Origin: Acanthochlamys bracteata
Taxonomy: Eukaryota; Streptophyta; Magnoliopsida; Pandanales; Velloziaceae
Direction of reading: 5' to 3'
DNA: 64,000 nucleotides
Assembly (NCBI GenBank): GCA_019914995.1
Contig: CM034143.1
Coordinates: 932,501 to 996,500, forward strand
In this document: one piece after another, positions 46,498 to 57,700 of the stretch
How the letters are laid out: the number at the start of each line of letters is the position of its first letter
Numbering within the stretch: position 1 is the stretch's first letter
Translations under genes and position numbers: made by a program
Notes under the pieces: model-generated
What the model was told of the DNA's origin: nothing
The model's input: only the letters and a program-made list of their open reading frames with translations
Database searches by the model: none

Positions 46498-49400
46498 GTT
46501 CTTCTAGGATCTATTATAAGACGGGTGCAAACCGTTACCGCCGTACACGGCCGGAGAAAAATCTCCTCCGCCGCTGCGGCCTTCCTGCCGCCGCACTCAC
46601 TGTTTTTCTTCTCCTCCTTGTAGCCGTCTCCGCTTCGGTTCTTCTTCTTTCTCCTTCACGAGGTATTTCTCCAAGATCTGATTTTCTTTTCTCCTGAATT
46701 TTTTTGGGCATGCTCTGATTTTTCTTTTTTTTTCTTTTATTTTGAAAATTCTTATCATTGAAAGTTTTCTTCTTTTTTGGGGATTATTTCAGTCTCGTTA
46801 ATTTTTTGAATTTTATATAATTAAAGTTGAATTAGTTTATGAAGTTTTTGGGATTTTGCCAAAGGTCGTACCCCTTGTTTTTGGTTTCAGTTTAGTAGAA
46901 TATGTTCTCAGTGTGCGTTTTTCATCAATTTTCAACTAATGATCAAGATACTTCACCTATTGAACAAGCAACCAATTTGTGTTTTCTACTCAAAAGCAAA
47001 TTTTTACATTTTTAAAGGTTCTGAAGTTTTATTCAACTATTTTCTTTTGGCAGAAATCGAGAGAAGGGGATCACCGGAGGATTATGAGCAGCAGCGGGGT
47101 TGGCCTAAGACGCAGCTCCGGTTTGGGCATGGGTCTGGAGCTGGAGCTGGGAGGGACTCCCGCTACTGGGATAGTGATGATCGCCGGCAGGACCAGGAAT
47201 ATGTGGGAGAGGATGTCATGCCAATAGAAGACACAAAGGCTGGCGAAAGTCGGCAATATCAAAATACTGGTAACAACAGTAATCGTAATATTAATAAGAA
47301 GACTGTTGAGCAGGGGGGTGGGAGGTTGTACAATGAGGGTGGTAGGAAGGAGCTCGATGATTTTAAAAAAGAGTATGAAGCTGCAGAGAAGAATGGGAAT
47401 GGCAATGTCAGTGAGGAGGATGCTGGGTTTGATGAATATGATGATGGTTTTGAGTTGGAGAATGAACAGGAAGAGGAGGATGCCTCTCGAGTCGATGGTA
47501 GATCAAGCATGGTGTTTCAAGAGAGTACTGGCGGGGGGAGATTGGTGAAGAAGGATGAGAAGGAGCAAGTAGTCATCCCGAGGAGGATTGGTGCTGGTGG
47601 TCGGAGGAGGAAGGAAAGGGGCCTTGTGGGTGGAGAGGGCAGGAGGACATATGGATTGGATAGGAAATCTGGTTCGAAAAAGAAACCCAAACGTAAGATT
47701 ACTTCTATGTAATACCGATTTCAGGTTGTTGTATGTCATCTTGGTTTAAACTAAAATATAAATTTTAATATTATTCATAAATCACAAAATGTTTGAAAAA
47801 GAAGTGAGGTATTGTATAGTAAAAGGTTTCAATTGGCAAAAATGTTACTTGTTTGACATCAGAAAGTGTTTGAGTGAGCAAAGGAAATAATGAACCTCTT
47901 TAATATGCGTGCTTTTGTTGAGCTCAGCCATGTCACTTTTACCTAAATGCTACTAACTAACTGCATTAAATTATCTTCCATTTGTTCCTAAAACATTTGT
48001 GACATGGTATGGTCAGGAATTTATTACTGATGGGACGTGAGGTTTGAAGCCTGGTTGCTAAAGAGCTATAGCCAATACATTGAAAATGTTAAGTAAAGCA
48101 ATAAGAAGAGAGCAATAGTAGAGCTCAATACCAACTTAAGATAATTAGTGCTTGATTGCCTTAGCGAACTTGTGTTAAGGTTTGAAACTATTCATTCCAT
48201 TTTGCTAGCAATATGGCCATCGTAATGTTCTTCATACGATGGAGTTGTTTTGTCAAAATGCCTTTCAGCAGAATCAGTTTTGGTTAGTGAAATAGGTCTT
48301 TCTAGAGTGTTTATGAGGATATTTGTCAAACATTATGCTTACATAAGATTCTTGTTTCTTTAGGTACGACCTGTGAGATGAAGTTTCTAAACACTACCGC
48401 TCAACTTGTTGAGCCTCTTGAGAGAAAGAAATTTGCAAGATTTTCATTACACTATACAGAAATGGAAGACAGGCCTGTTGGTTTAGATGATTGGGAGCCT
48501 AGGTTTGCTGGACACCAGAGTCTTCAAGAAAGAGAAGATTCGTTTCATGCACATGACCAGAAAATAAACTGTGGTTTTGTCAAAGGTCCTGAAGGGTCTG
48601 CAAGTACTGGATTCGATATGGCAGAGGATGATGTAAGATATATGGGCAGTTGTCACATTGCTGTGGCTTCTTGCATATTTGGAAACTCAGATAACCTGAG
48701 AATACCATATAGCAAGACGGTATGTTTTGCTTTCTTGCAGTTGTTCAGCTAGCTTTATCATTTTGATTTCATTTCCTCTTTTTTGTTCTTCCTGTTTTAC
48801 CATATACAATCTATTCCACTCTTTCCATATCCTCCAGATTCCTCGTGTTGTTTTTTGATAAAATGCATGTTTATCTATCGTGAAAAAGTGTGATTTGTGG
48901 TTTGTAAAATAACAAGTTCTATAAGTCTATAATCACTCGGTTATGTATCTTAGCAAATGCCACGATTTACTATTTAAGCAGGCTATGACATGACTCAAAT
49001 TGTCTGCCAACAGTTAGTTCTAGAGTTTGCCTTTGACAACTCAAGCAGTAGCTTATGCTATGCACTTTTTTCAAGCTTTTACAAGTCTGAGTGACATTGT
49101 ATTATCTTAGGAAGCTAAATAGAAAAGATGTTGTTAAAAATAAATTGGAATATCTTCGCTATCCTTTTTAATTTGCATTGAACTATTCCACGTAGATTAG
49201 TCTTCTTCAAAAACTGAATTATTACTTTTTCATTGCAGATAACACAAAAGTCTAGAAAGAATGTGTGTTTTGTTATGTTTGTAGATGAGATTACACTGCA
49301 AACACTGTTGTCAGAAGGTCAGAAAATGGATAGTGGAGGATTTATCGGTCTGTGGAAAATAGTGGTGGTCAGAAATTTGCCTTATCCAGACATGCGAAGA

Positions 49401-50581
49401 GTTGGAAAAGTACCAAAATTCTTATCTCATCGCCTTTTCCCTTCCGCCAGGTGTGTGCAAGGCTTTTAATCTAAGAGATGGAAATAGGGTTGGGAATGGA
49501 TGAACTTGCTCTCGTTTGCATTATTATGGCTTGTTCTGGATTTTTCCAGATAAAATCATATAGTTTCTCTAGGATGATTCAAACTTGTTAATCTGCTTCA
49601 TTGAAGGTACAATAGTTTAATGCTAAGAAGACTATCCAAACATCTTGATATGGTATTGGCAACTTGCTAGTGCTTGTTATCTAGAGACGTAGCTCTTACT
49701 TGTATTGTGAAGTATATTGCATTAACCTAAGCCAGATAGTTTCAAGCCATTATTGTTTGTTGCAGTAACCTTCTAGGTGAAGATGGACTTTCTATCACAT
49801 TTTTCGTTCAAGTTATGCATTTTATATGTTTCGCTTTACGTTGTCAGCTACAGCGATCTCATTCTCGCCACCTGGATAAATTCTTGCAGGTACTCCATCT
49901 GGCTTGATAGCAAACTGCGGCTTCAAAGTGATCCCCTTCTCATCCTAGAATATTTCCTTTGGCGGCGTGGTCATGAGTATGCCATTTCTAATCACTATGA
50001 TCGTCACTGTGTCTGGGAGGAGGTCCAACAAAATAAGAAGCTGAACAAATTTAACCATACAGTCATCGACCAGCAGTTTGAATTTTACCAGTTGGATGGG
50101 TTGAAAAGATTTGACCCATCAGATCCTAACAAGTTGCTCCCAAGCTGTAAGAAACTTTCTTGAACGTACTCATAGAGGATACAGCTATAACCTCAATCTC
50201 ACTTCATGTTTGTCCATTTTCAGATGTTCCTGAAGGATCTTTTATTGTAAGAGCCCATACACCAATGTCTAACTTATTTTCGTGCCTTTGGTTCAATGAA
50301 GTTGATCGTTGGACGCCCCGAGATCAGCTTAGTTTCGCTTACACATACTTGAAACTAAGGAAAATGAATCCTGACAAACCCTTTTATTTAAACATGTTCA
50401 AGGTGCAGTAGCAGTTCTATGCCTGACTAGGCACAAGGGTGTCTTGCTGCTATTGTTCGTCATTGCATTTTCTTATACATAATATTTATGTTGGCAGGAT
50501 TGTGAGAGGCGATCTGTAGCGAAGCTTTTTCATCATAGAGGAGAAGAAAAGCGAAGTTCTACTGCCAGGTTAATAAGATAG
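46449..50581 (+). CDS. DUF616 MUCI70/TOD1-like glycosyltransferase
   Basis: Exons: 46449-46662, 47054-47692, 48364-48719, 49239-49450, 49890-50146, 50224-50402, 50498-50581. They give 646 residues. A basic N-terminus and one hydrophobic segment at about residues 47-69 indicate a type II membrane protein, probably in the Golgi. Residues 70-280 are acidic and basic low-complexity sequence. From about residue 285 the DUF616 domain follows (ITQKSRKNVCFVMFVDEIT, RYSIWLDSKLRLQSDP, RGHEYAISNHYDRHCVWEE, WTPRDQLSFAYTYLKL). The long variable region resembles Arabidopsis EMB2756; MUCI70 of the same family is a putative hexosyltransferase in pectin synthesis. The enzyme's exact substrate here is unknown. 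The frame is intact through all introns. Confidence 0.87.
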
Positions 50582-51139
50582 CACACACTTTTATGAAGCA
50601 AAATCGGAAGGAAGCTGCTTTAATGACTTGCGAGTAGCACTAACTGCTGCCCATCAGTTTTTCTTTGTAAAAGTTTTTCAAAGCTTTTATTATTTGGTTT
50701 CTATGCTAGGTTAGGAAGTTTGAAGCTTGTTTTAATTCTTTGGATGTGTTGTCAAATTTAAGGGCTTCATTACTTTTCTTTTGTACACGCTTTTTTCTGG
50801 CACTTGTTCAATTTTTTTGTATCTCTTCCTAATTCAAGAAGGTAATGCATGTGTACGGGAGAATCACTCTATTACTTAGCTTATTTGAGTTGTATTTTTT
50901 CCTGAAGCTTTTAATTTAAAGTACAGATTGAATTAGTGCAAAACTTTTCTTGTTTGTGTTATCGCAATTACAATCTGTGCTAACAAATGAAACTCATCAT
51001 ACGTTGCATGAAGAAACATGTCAGAAATGAATTGCTCATAGAAAGGCTTCCCAACAGAAAGCTGCTAAACACCCTTCAAAACCTTGTACATCACTGATTT
51101 AAATTTTAGTTTTTATATAACAAATTTCAGAGAACAAGA
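50582..51139. other. MUCI70-like 3' flank
   Basis: Likely 3' untranslated region followed by spacer; no gene seen. Confidence 0.5.
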
Positions 51140-52070
51140 TTGGGCACCTTATCATAGCTCATCTTTAAACTAGGTTTAGCAGCATCAGGCGAAATAGTTG
51201 CTGAGCGGTCTGGGGTTGAGCGAGAAGGGTGTCCCTGCTCAAAGAAGGGTTGGAGGTTCATATCGATAGTTCTGGTTGAATTTAAGAAGCGGGTGGGTTT
51301 GAGTAGTTTCTCTGAACTTCTGCATAAAATCGATGACCTCTGTTGCTGTCCTGCCATATTTGTAGGTCTGAAGCTTGCCATTTGCTGTTACTATGCACAT
51401 CGTCCGATAACCAGGAACTTCAACAGATTTGGAATGTCACTTGCAGTACCATCTGATAAAGCCAAGACAAATTTCAACGACAATCCAGTTAAAAAACATA
51501 AGTAAAAGATTTATCTGGACGAGATTCTTGAAAGGCATTAGTGAGAAACTCAAGACTGGCTCGCTGAAGAATGCCAAAGATAGGCATTATATATGCAAAA
51601 GGGCAAACAGTGATGCATTAGAATCTCTACAGCAGCGTATCTGGAGATGAACTTACCATTTTTTGCGAAGATCGCATTAGGATCATCTTTCAATGAGGAC
51701 GGTGCATAAAACTCAAGTAGAACCTATGCCAAGTCATATTTGGATTTCTTACATTCGAATTGGAAATGCTGGAAAACTTTACTAGGAATTGCTTGTTGAT
51801 GGGGTTTTGCGTCCAAAGTAATCACAATCGCATACTGTTAGGTTCATTGAAAGTTTGTAATGCCTCTTCAATAAAATTCTGCAAGAAAGATTCAGATAAG
51901 TCAAGAAGTTGGCAAACAGAAAAGACAGTGCATAAACAGCAAAGAAAGATCTTGCAATTGGTACCTGCAAATCAGCAGAGGGTTCTTCAAACGGTCAGCC
52001 TAATAAAGGGTTTCTCTCGTGTGCAATCTCCTTGAGGAATGAATTTAGCATTCCAGGTATGACCGAAACT
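51140..52070 (-). pseudogene. Relict of a thioredoxin-like multi-exon gene
   Basis: Exon-like minus-strand blocks keep protein-like sequence. One near 52046-51966 reads LKEIAHERNPLLG and, after a stop, PFEEPSADLQ followed by a GT donor. One near 51880-51790 reads NFIEEALQTFNEPNSMRL. One at about 51727-51655 reads VLLEFYAPSSLKDDPNAIFAKN, followed by a donor. Another at about 51425-51290 holds VEVPGYRTMCIVTANGKL and ATEVIDFMQKFRETT. LLEFYAP resembles the strand before the CxxC site in PDI/thioredoxin domains, but no CxxC is present. In-frame stops and a frame change between adjacent pieces indicate decay. The parent family is not identified. Confidence 0.5.
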
Positions 52071-52346
52071 ATATTCCGACTGCAACTTCTCTGCAACAGA
52101 TTTGAAATGTTCAAACGCCACACCAGAAAATTTTTTAAAAACCAACCTAAGAAATTCCACACAACAGGCATTAAATTTAAAAAAAAGGAACTAGATTTAC
52201 TTCTTTTCTTTTAAAAAAAGTATAATAGCATGAGAACTTCGATATTTTACAGTGAATATGACGTTCGTCTTCAATAAGATTAGCAGCATCTTCTCTGATG
52301 TTAATTCAACAGATGCAGGTCCACATCACGAGTGCCATTATAGACT

Positions 52347-53852
52347 TCAACGGTGTTCCATCCATTCCTTCAACTCTGCACCTGCCTTCTTTCTCCCTTC
52401 CATGGCACTAGAAAGATCTTGTATCGTCTTAGATGTACTCCTTTGCATTTTATCGAACAGTACATGAACCCTCTCTTGCAGACCATGCTGCAACAGTTGG
52501 TCTCTCAGCAACTCGCAAGTATTAGCATAAGGCGGTATCCCTTCATCCACCATGATCTCAAAGAACCTACAAGCTTCCTCAATCCAATTCTTTTTTTGAC
52601 ATAATGCATGAATCATCAAAGAATAGGATGGTGCCGACGGGTAAAACCCTCTCCCTTCCATGCTGTTCCATACCTCCATCGCGCGATCGATCCTCCCAAC
52701 ACTCACAAGCATCTTAAGTAGCATGTTGTATGTGTGCCGGTCAGGCAAGCAGGAATCTTTGTCCATTCTAGCTAATAGTCGAATAGCCTTGTTAACCTCT
52801 CGTAGCTTGCAGTGTGATGACAGAATCCCATTGTAAGTCCTGACATCCGGCTTCACACCTCGCTCGACCATTCCGTCAAGCACTTTATACGCTTCATCTA
52901 GTTTCTCCTCGTTGCAAAGAAAATTGACTATGCAATTGTAAGTAGAAACATTGAGGACCAACCCATGCCGCCACACTCTCTCAAGCAAGCGCAAGCACTC
53001 ATGTACATCCTTGGAATCGCACGCGGTGCGAACAAAAACCCCAAACGTTGCCGCATCAGGCTCTATCCCATGGGCATTTCTCATCTCTCTGACCCGTGCA
53101 TACGCTTCATCCATCCTTCCCATCCGACAAAGCACTGAAAACAAAGAATTATAAGCCGAGAGATCTACACTAACCCCTCTCTCAATCATTTCATCGAACA
53201 GCTTGAAGGCACGGTCATGTTGCCCAACCAAAGACCAACCATCCATCAGCATGCTATAATTTTTCAGCGAAATCCGAAAACCGAGCTTCGATTTTAAGAG
53301 CTCTTCGAAGAAATTCTGAGCTTCGGATACATGTTTGCGCCTGCAGAGAGCAAGAATCAGTTGATGAATGTCGTCGTCACTAGGGGTTAGACCAAAATCA
53401 GGCATTCTATATAAAGCTCGGATAGCATCAGCTGGGAGGTTAGCGCGAGCGTAAGCACGGAAGAGTAGATGGAATAGATGGTTGGTTACAGTAGTTGAAG
53501 CATGGCTCGCATCACGGAGATCGTAAAGGTGCGCCCAGATGATCGGGAACTGCCGGGCAGCGCCGAGGATATCGAAGAGGATTGAATGAGAAGTTGGAGA
53601 CGGAGGGGATAGGGAGGAAGACCAAAGAAAGAAACGGTGAGCTGCTGAAGGAAGGTTTCGGCACCGCCGGAGAACATGTTCGACGACGGAAGGCGTGACA
53701 GATGACGTGAAAGGAGAGAGGGAAGATTCGAGGTCGTGGTGTGGACCACGATTGTCGCTAATAACTCGGCAGATTCCTCCGGCGATGTCGGTGCCGACTG
53801 TCGAAGAGATGGAAAGAGAACGGCGGAGGAGTTGTAGTTGGCGGGAAGCCAT
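52347..53852 (-). CDS. Pentatricopeptide repeat protein, probably mitochondrial
   Basis: Intronless. I chose the ATG at 53852 (501 residues) because the N-terminus MASRQLQLLRRSLSISST resembles a mitochondrial presequence; an in-frame ATG at 53933 would add 27 residues of less typical sequence. About nine to ten P-class PPR motifs run from about residue 120 to 470 (for example VSTYNCIVNFLCNEEKLDEA, VRTYNGILSSHCKLREVNKA, RHTYNMLLKMLVSVGRIDRA). There is no E, DYW or SMR domain, so it is a P-type protein likely to bind organellar RNA in stabilisation, splicing or translation. It resembles Arabidopsis At1g52640. The RNA target is unknown. Confidence 0.9.
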   Translation of the reverse strand: MASRQLQLLRRSLSISSTVGTDIAGGICRVISDNRGPHHDLESSLSPFTSSVTPSVVEHVLRRCRNLPSAAHRFFLWSSSLSPPSPTSHSILFDILGAARQFPIIWAHLYDLRDASHASTTVTNHLFHLLFRAYARANLPADAIRALYRMPDFGLTPSDDDIHQLILALCRRKHVSEAQNFFEELLKSKLGFRISLKNYSMLMDGWSLVGQHDRAFKLFDEMIERGVSVDLSAYNSLFSVLCRMGRMDEAYARVREMRNAHGIEPDAATFGVFVRTACDSKDVHECLRLLERVWRHGLVLNVSTYNCIVNFLCNEEKLDEAYKVLDGMVERGVKPDVRTYNGILSSHCKLREVNKAIRLLARMDKDSCLPDRHTYNMLLKMLVSVGRIDRAMEVWNSMEGRGFYPSAPSYSLMIHALCQKKNWIEEACRFFEIMVDEGIPPYANTCELLRDQLLQHGLQERVHVLFDKMQRSTSKTIQDLSSAMEGRKKAGAELKEWMEHR

Positions 53853-53997
53853 TGGGAGCGGCCCGAGCGGGAAAACTGAAGAATAATTGTTGAGTTTGAA
53901 AGTAATAGTATAGGTTTTGCAGGATCCAGCCACTAGTAAGCTATTTTCGCAAAATTGAGTACATTCATATCTTGTTCGGCGAATTAAGAGGACACTG

Positions 53998-54262
53998 GCG
54001 TGTTTTCAAATATCGTAAAAATTTTAAATTTGAAACGGTTTATATATTTTAATTATATGAAAATTTTAAAATTTTAATTTTATTCGTAAAACTCTAGTTT
54101 TAACTTTTTTATTATACATTTCTTAATACAATTTTTAATTTTTAACACACTTCAAAAAACTATTAAAATATAAATAATAAATTTTTTTTTTTTTTTTTTT
54201 TAAAAATTTTATTTTTTATTTTTCACTTTTACGAAATTTTACGGTATTTGAAACAAAAAACT
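53998..54262. mobile_element. MITE-like element, family C
   Basis: Left end GGCGTGTTTTCAAATATCG and right end TTTTACGGTATTTGAAACA are inverted repeats. The interior is AT-rich and similar to the element at 9554-9845. It lies between the PPR gene promoter and the valyl-tRNA synthetase 3' end. Confidence 0.55.
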
Positions 54263-54321
54263 AAATGACAACAGAAGCTGTTGGCAAAAGAAATAACTTG
54301 GTTCACATTGACACAAAGTAA

Positions 54322-54581
54322 GGGGCTGTTTGATTCAACTTTTTTCCAACAAAATTTTTCAATTCTCTATTTCACATTTTTCAATACATATTTTATAAAT
54401 ATATAAAAAATTTATTTAAAAATTTAGAAAGTGTAAAAAAATTCTACGAAATGAAATTTTTTTATTACATATTTTTATTATTTTTTTTGAAGTAAAAAAA
54501 ATAAAGCTTGTTTTTCAAAATGGACAAAAATACTTTTCATTTCACAAAAGCTCTATTTCATAAGCAATCCCAAACGACCCC
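54322..54581. mobile_element. MITE-like element, family A
   Basis: A 260-bp AT-rich element with ends GGGGCTGTTTGATTC and GCAATCCCAAACGACCCC, inverted repeats of each other. It is flanked by TAA at 54319-54321 and 54582-54584, which fits a Tourist/PIF-Harbinger-type insertion. Confidence 0.7.
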
Positions 54582-54741
54582 TAAATAAACTTGTGCAGTC
54601 GTCATTTTGAAGTAGTGAAACACAATAAGTTAACAACATACCGTAATGCAAAATTTGGAAATAAATTTTTACAAACATTGAGTTAAGATCAACAAAAAGA
54701 ATTGTGTCACAAAATCAAAAGATGTCAATGTGAAATCTCGT

Positions 54742-57700
54742 CTATTCAAGATCCTTCTCAGCTTCTTTGATAAGGTTTAGTTCTTCAAGATATTTATTTA
54801 GTTTCGTCTCATCAGCATCCTTAACTTTTTGAGGAGCTTTCTCATATCCTGAAGCATTCATCATCTTCTTCAGGCCTTCGCATAACCTGACATCAATACA
54901 AGTAAAGGGTAAGTCGAATTCCAAACAATTCTGAACTGGCGATAAGTGACGTAACATTAGTAGCAATAAAACACAAACAGCATGACTAGAAGGCTCATCG
55001 AGCCAATTAATGTAAATGTTTCAGATTGTACGAGATTGGTGGGAATATGCAAAACTTCAATTAAATCAGTGGAAACAAGTATTATAGATCAATAATCCAA
55101 TGTCCATAGCAAAAACAGCTAGTGGCGTATGATTCTGGTAGTTTTAGTATTTTCATAAATAGCCTTTAAGTGAATATACCATCTAAGGCAACTTCAGAAG
55201 ATAAATACCTTCAACTTCTTTTCCCTTTCATCTTACTATAAGTGTGTGTTTACTTTGGAGTAAACTTGAGTTTAGGAAAGTGAGTTAAAAAATTAAATTA
55301 AAAATTAAATATATTTAATAAAAAATAAATTTTTTTACTAATTTTGTATTAATAGTAAGTTTTAAAATTAAATTAATTTTTTTTTATAGAAAAAATTTAT
55401 TTTAAATTTTTTGTTTATTTTATATTAAGAATGAGTTTGAAAAAAAGTGGAGTTTGTGGTGTAGGGAAACATGCCCTAAATAAAAGTAAGCACATGTTAG
55501 AGCAAGCAGCAGAGATGGCGAAAGATTAACCAATCCCATAATCGTCATCTAGTTATCAGTTTATATCGATTGGTGACATAGATATTATAGTCGAAACATG
55601 GGAAGCATAGAAGGCAAGAAATCAAGATTCTATTGACACCAATGATAGACATGTAATGCAAAAGATCATGTCATGTAAATAAAATCAAACTCACTTTTCA
55701 ATTTCTTCTCTCCTCTTTCTAAGCTTATTTAGTTCAGCTTCTCGATTGAGTGCTCCTTGAAGCTGGAGATACACAGAAAGTCTTTCATTCACAACATCAA
55801 CAGCACATCCAACTGGGGTTGCATCTTCCTCAGTGATAATCTACATTTGCTGATTGTTAGTATAGAGTGCAATGTGTAATAACTTTAAAATAACAGAACC
55901 ATAGCAAGCAATTAAGGGTAAATTCTTTCTTCTTGAAACTAATTGTGATCCAAGTAGAGGTTTAACTAACTGCATTTCAGGCATTACAGAACCTATTCTT
56001 TTTAAGCAACTTCTATGCCTGAGCTACCAAATGGTTTAGAAGCCAGACCACAAGCAGCGGTCTAACTTTTGTACCCATGGGAATAGTCAACGTAAGTTTC
56101 TTAGAAAAAAAGCTTCACCTATCAGTATAAAAATGAAGCTCGGTGAGATATACAGGGTAAATGATGACAAGTAGCAATGCTAAATGGAGCATTGCCATCA
56201 ACTGAAGTACTGCAAACATATCTGCTTTTCCCAAAACCCACAATGTCTGGAAACTTTGGAGAACAGAAAACTGGTGGATGCTGCCTTTTTGCCTTTAAAA
56301 AGGATAATACGATCTCACATCTCTTTTACATAAAAGGCAGTTTCTAGATAAATTAACTTTATAAGAACAATTTTCGATTAATGAATGTGGCTACACTAAA
56401 GCACAGGAAACCAATGAAGTGATTATGTTTTGGATTACTGTTCCAAAATCTGCAGCATAAAAATTGTAGAAAGATAAATTACGATACCTCCAGAGATGAT
56501 AAGGAAGCAAGAGTTGAAATCTCAAGTTTATACTGCATCATGATCGCTGAAACCTCATCATCTTGGCAGTGAGCATAAGCACGACGTCTGTGTGAACAAG
56601 AACAGATGAGCAAACGAGAGAAACCACTATATATTCTGAAAATAACATGCGTTAAGATATTACCTCTCATTTTTGTCACTTTGTGGGCAAAGTGACCTAA
56701 TCTTTCTCACCATGTTGAGGACAACCTCCGTATCACTTATTATTTGTTCATTTGTCCATTCCTAGTGCAAATATACTTAAGTGAATAAATATGACAGAGA
56801 CATGTTCAAATGGATGATAGAAATGGTAAACAAGAAGTACCTCAATTACTGAAGGGTAATCAGATATCATGATAGACTCTTTCTTGCAGCTTCCATGTGG
56901 TTGAGGTAACCGCTGCCAAAGTTCCTCTGTAACATAAGGCATGAAAGGATGGAGGAGGCGCAGACCAGTTTCCAAGCACACCCATAAAGTATTTCTACAA
57001 GCTGTCCTTACTGTCTCATGCTCTTCCAAGAAAAAGTAAGGCTTGATAGCCTCAATAAACACATCACACAGCTGAAATTGCCACCAGGCATACACAGCAG
57101 TAGTTGCTTCTGAGAATTTGTACATATCAAGAGAAGATACGGTTTTTTCTACAGCTTTGTTCATCACAGAAAGTATCCACTTGCAGATGGGGGGCATTGC
57201 GTCAACCTCAAATTCTTTGAGTGTTGCAGGTGGAATATAATTGTCTCCAAGCTTGCTCATGGCGAAACGAATAGCATTCCACAGCTTGTTGCACCACTGA
57301 CGGTATCCGACAACCCTTAACACATCTAGGTTTATCTTCTCAGACTGAGAATATAAAGAGAAAAAATAGTTGTATCAGGAGCACTAAGAAAATGACCAGA
57401 AAATTACAAAAATAGAACACTGCACAAAGAGTACCTGTGCTGTATAAGAGATGAGGGCAAAACGGAGAGCATCTGCACCGCATTGGGGAATGCCATTTGG
57501 AAAATCCTTCTTCTGGCCTTCTTTTGCTTTGTTTAACTCATTCCTATCTAAATTGCCCTCCTCAAGCCGCTTATGCAGGGCTTCTAATGAGACCCCATTT
57601 ATAACTTCCAAGGGATCAATTACATTGCCCAATGACTTGGACATTTTGCGGCCATGTGCATCGCGTATCATAGGATGCATGTACACCTGAAAGAATAAGT

